DNA of 15,418 nucleotides from an uncultured Lachnospiraceae bacterium (GTDB taxonomy: Bacteria; Bacillota_A; Clostridia; Lachnospirales; Lachnospiraceae), in the NCBI GenBank assembly GCA_947178085.1, contig CAMWWS010000021.1, forward strand, positions 1 through 15,418, read 5' to 3'. Below the pieces are notes generated by a model. The model searched no databases and was not told the origin of the DNA. It saw only the letters and a list, made by a program, of their open reading frames with translations. Every line of letters begins with the position of its first letter. The stretch's first letter is position 1. The position numbers were made by a program, and so were the translations under genes. Positions 13,504 through 15,418 of the stretch are shown piece after piece.

Positions 13504-14757
13504 ATGATGAAATCAAAACAGGAGACGCAATTTATTATTGACAGAATCTGCACTACATGGGGTATTGCGTGCTATGTGTTGGGGAAGGTCGAGGATGGTG
13601 TCATATGTATGCCTCGGGTGAATACAGTAAAGATTTGGGATAAGGCGGATCTGGAAAGCCGTTGCCGGGAGGCTGAGGATGCGGTTCTGGGAGTGCGAAG
13701 GGTGTGTGAAGAACACACATTACCGGTGCTTTTTCAGGACGGGAAACAAGTATATTACTTTGCATTTCCATATGGTGAGGAACTGCTGTTTTTGGCGGGA
13801 CCGTTCGCGCTTGATGCAATCTCGTTTGAGGAGATTCATCGGTTCCGCAGGCGTCACGAAATCAATAATAAAGAATATATGCTGCCTGTCATGGAGTTAA
13901 AAACAGCGCTGAATTGTATGGTATTTTCTTTCTACCTGCTTACCGGAAGGCAGGTTACAGAGGATGAGATGCTGGCGGATAATGAACTTGGCGGACGCAT
14001 CAATAAAAAGGATGTGCTCGCCTATGAGATTAACAGACAGACGGAAGAAGAATCCCGAATGTCCTATGAGTTTGAGCGGAAATGGCTGGCAGCCGTGGAA
14101 AATGGAACCGTTGACCCAAGCCGTATGTTTTTAAACGAGGAGAATCTGCAGAAACTCAAAGGAGTCGGAAATCTCGCGGATAAGGACAGCTATAAGCAGA
14201 TTGAGTATATGGTGATAACTGCCGTTGCCCTGGCCTGCCGGGCCGCCATCCGCGGAGGAGTCAATTCCAATGACGCTTACAATATAGCGGATCTATATTA
14301 TCAGAAGGTTGCGAAATGCAACACGATTATGGAGATGCTGGGCATCTATTCCAATATGATGCTGGATTTTTCAGAGCGCGTGCGCAGGGTAAATGAGAAC
14401 CGCCTAAGCTCTGATGTGGAAAAATGCAAGGATTATATTGCCAGAAACCGCACAAAGAAATTTACTTTAGCTGACCTTGCGGAGAATGTGGGGAAAAACT
14501 CAAGCTACCTGTCCGATAAATTTTCCCGGGAAACGGGCATGACCATACAGAAATATACGAAATACCAGAGGCTGGAAGCGGCTGCCAATATGCTGGTCTA
14601 CTCGGATACCGGGATCGGGGATATTGCGGAGTATCTGCACTTTTCCTCCCAGAGCTATTTTGGTGTCTGTTTTAAGGACTATTATCATATGACCCCGGCA
14701 AAATATAGGGAAGGGCATCGTGTCATAGATTTTAATGCAAAAGGAGAAGAAAATTAA
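13504..14757 (+). CDS. AraC-family transcriptional regulator
   Basis: A 417-residue regulator. The C-terminal 100 residues (about 304-405) form the AraC DNA-binding domain: LADLAENVGKNSSYLSDKFS then IGDIAEYLHFSSQSYFGVCF, ending M-T-P-A-K-Y-R-E. The first 300 residues have no cupin pattern; they include LLFLAGPFAL near residue 98 and a long mostly helical section, resembling the unnamed sensor regions of Firmicute AraC proteins, but I cannot assign a ligand. GGAG (13495-13498) precedes two adjacent ATGs (13504 and 13507); either may be used. The gene starts 48 bases after the second transporter and is followed after 111 bases by the third, so it probably controls one or both. Confidence 0.92.
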   Translation: MMKSKQETQFIIDRICTTWGIACYVLGKVEDGVICMPRVNTVKIWDKADLESRCREAEDAVLGVRRVCEEHTLPVLFQDGKQVYYFAFPYGEELLFLAGPFALDAISFEEIHRFRRRHEINNKEYMLPVMELKTALNCMVFSFYLLTGRQVTEDEMLADNELGGRINKKDVLAYEINRQTEEESRMSYEFERKWLAAVENGTVDPSRMFLNEENLQKLKGVGNLADKDSYKQIEYMVITAVALACRAAIRGGVNSNDAYNIADLYYQKVAKCNTIMEMLGIYSNMMLDFSERVRRVNENRLSSDVEKCKDYIARNRTKKFTLADLAENVGKNSSYLSDKFSRETGMTIQKYTKYQRLEAAANMLVYSDTGIGDIAEYLHFSSQSYFGVCFKDYYHMTPAKYREGHRVIDFNAKGEEN

Positions 14758-14783
14758 CAAAAACCCAAAATAATTGATAAAAC

Positions 14784-14812
14784 TTGAGACCCCTCCTGAT
14801 ATATGATATAGG
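14784..14812 (+). promoter_or_regulatory. Promoter of the third GPH transporter
   Basis: TTGAGA (14784-14789, five of six) and TATAGG (14807-14812) with a TG extension are spaced 17 bases apart. The -10 core TGATATAG is identical to that of the GH3 operon promoter. A second TGATATA sits seven bases upstream. Transcription would start near 14819, giving a leader of about 50 bases. Confidence 0.45.
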
Positions 14813-14868
14813 CATAGAGGTACTTAAACATTTATGCAGAATAACAAATATTTTATGGAGGGTTGATT

Positions 14869-15418
14869 ATGACAAAGGAAAAGAAACAGGGCGGGTTCTG
14901 GGCACAGAGTTTTTTGGATTCCCGGGTCAAATCTGCGAACACGGAAGGAAAAGAGAAGGTTTGGGGTTACTTTGTAGGACCGATGTTCATGATGATGGCA
15001 TACTATGGAATTGCCGGAACCTACATCACACAATTTTACACAGACGTATTAGGTATTTCAGGCGTTCTGCTCACTATGATGCCGCTTTTTTCAAAGATTT
15101 TAGATGCGATTACCAATGTTATTATGGGGCGTATAATTGATAGGACCAGGACAAAACAGGGAAAGGCAAGACCCTGGATGCTGGCATCAGGCTTTTTTAT
15201 TACAGTTTCCGGAATTTTATTATACAATGTGCCGAGGGCTGGCTATAAAGTGCAGATTGTATGGATCATCGTAAGCTATAATCTTTTTTTCGCATTTGCC
15301 TATACGATTTATAACATGAGCCACACCCTGATGGTTCCTCTGTCAACACGTAACACGAAGCAGAGGGATTCCTTGGCAATGCTGACATCCATGGGAACTT
15401 CCATGATTCCCGGTCTGC
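14869..15418 (+). CDS. GPH-family (MelB-like) MFS sugar transporter (3' end beyond the window)
   Basis: The first 183 codons of a transporter that is open to the right edge. The N-terminus FLDSRVKSANTEGKEKVWGY parallels the second transporter, followed by about four to five membrane helices and the family loop DRTRTKQGKARPWML. SHTLMVPLS in helix 4 also matches the second transporter (AHTLMVPLS), so the two are close paralogues. By eye MelB Asp55 is kept as Asp79, Asp59 is Asn83, and Asp124 is Asn. GGAGGG (14857-14862) six bases before the ATG supports the start. The gene follows an AraC regulator with its own promoter between, so it may begin a separate AraC-controlled operon continuing to the right. 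Confidence 0.9.
   Translation, partial: MTKEKKQGGFWAQSFLDSRVKSANTEGKEKVWGYFVGPMFMMMAYYGIAGTYITQFYTDVLGISGVLLTMMPLFSKILDAITNVIMGRIIDRTRTKQGKARPWMLASGFFITVSGILLYNVPRAGYKVQIVWIIVSYNLFFAFAYTIYNMSHTLMVPLSTRNTKQRDSLAMLTSMGTSMIPGL

Noticed and set aside
14784..15140. 118-codon plus-strand frame near the third transporter
   Set aside because: It is out of frame with the transporter, which has GGAGGG, the GPH signature loop and clear membrane helices in its own frame.
1..15418. CRISPR arrays, insertion sequences, phage or defence genes
   Set aside because: No spaced identical repeats, transposase or integrase motifs, or terminal inverted repeats were found; all sizeable genes fit sugar uptake, glycoside hydrolysis, ester hydrolysis or regulation.

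Overview
The window looks like part of a chromosome from a low-to-mid GC Firmicute, most likely a gut Lachnospiraceae (Clostridium-type) bacterium. This rests on strong AGGAGG-type ribosome binding sites, Gram-positive promoter elements, cytoplasmic glycosidases without signal peptides, and the repeated pairing of GPH-family (MelB-like) sugar transporters with AraC and TetR regulators. Species assignment is inference only. I saw no rRNA, tRNA, CRISPR array, insertion sequence or prophage gene. No gene-free stretch reaches 300 bp; the longest is 3482-3735 (254 bp).

Layout. (1) Positions 1-2203: the first codons of a minus-strand gene at the left edge, a minus-strand TetR regulator (98-742), and a divergent type B carboxylesterase (896-2203). 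A striking array of inverted and direct half-sites (757-791) lies between them. (2) Positions 2312-11318: a minus-strand AraC regulator (2312-3481) diverges from a four-gene plus-strand operon of GH3 beta-glycosidase, GPH transporter, GH78 alpha-L-rhamnosidase and ribokinase-like PfkB kinase. (3) Positions 11308-15418: a minus-strand TetR regulator (11308-11862) converges on and overlaps the kinase gene, and diverges from a second GPH transporter (12061-13455). An AraC-type regulator (13504-14757) and the 5' part of a third GPH transporter (14869 to the right edge) follow.

How it probably works. The central operon looks like a transporter-based glycoside utilisation locus. The GPH permease would import an intact rhamnosyl-glucoside (for example a plant flavonoid rutinoside or neohesperidoside, or a saponin). 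GH78 would remove the alpha-L-rhamnose in the cytoplasm, and GH3 would remove the beta-glucose. The divergent AraC protein with a cupin-like sensor region is the likely activator. The upstream esterase could remove acyl groups, although it has its own TetR control. The flanking GPH/AraC/TetR genes look like further sugar-uptake modules whose enzymes lie outside the window. Nothing here resembles a defence or mobile system. The most unusual points are the regulatory DNA architectures, substitutions in the predicted cation-binding residues of all three transporters, long uncharacterised C-terminal extensions on the GH3 enzyme and first transporter, and a kinase that does not match L-rhamnose catabolism.
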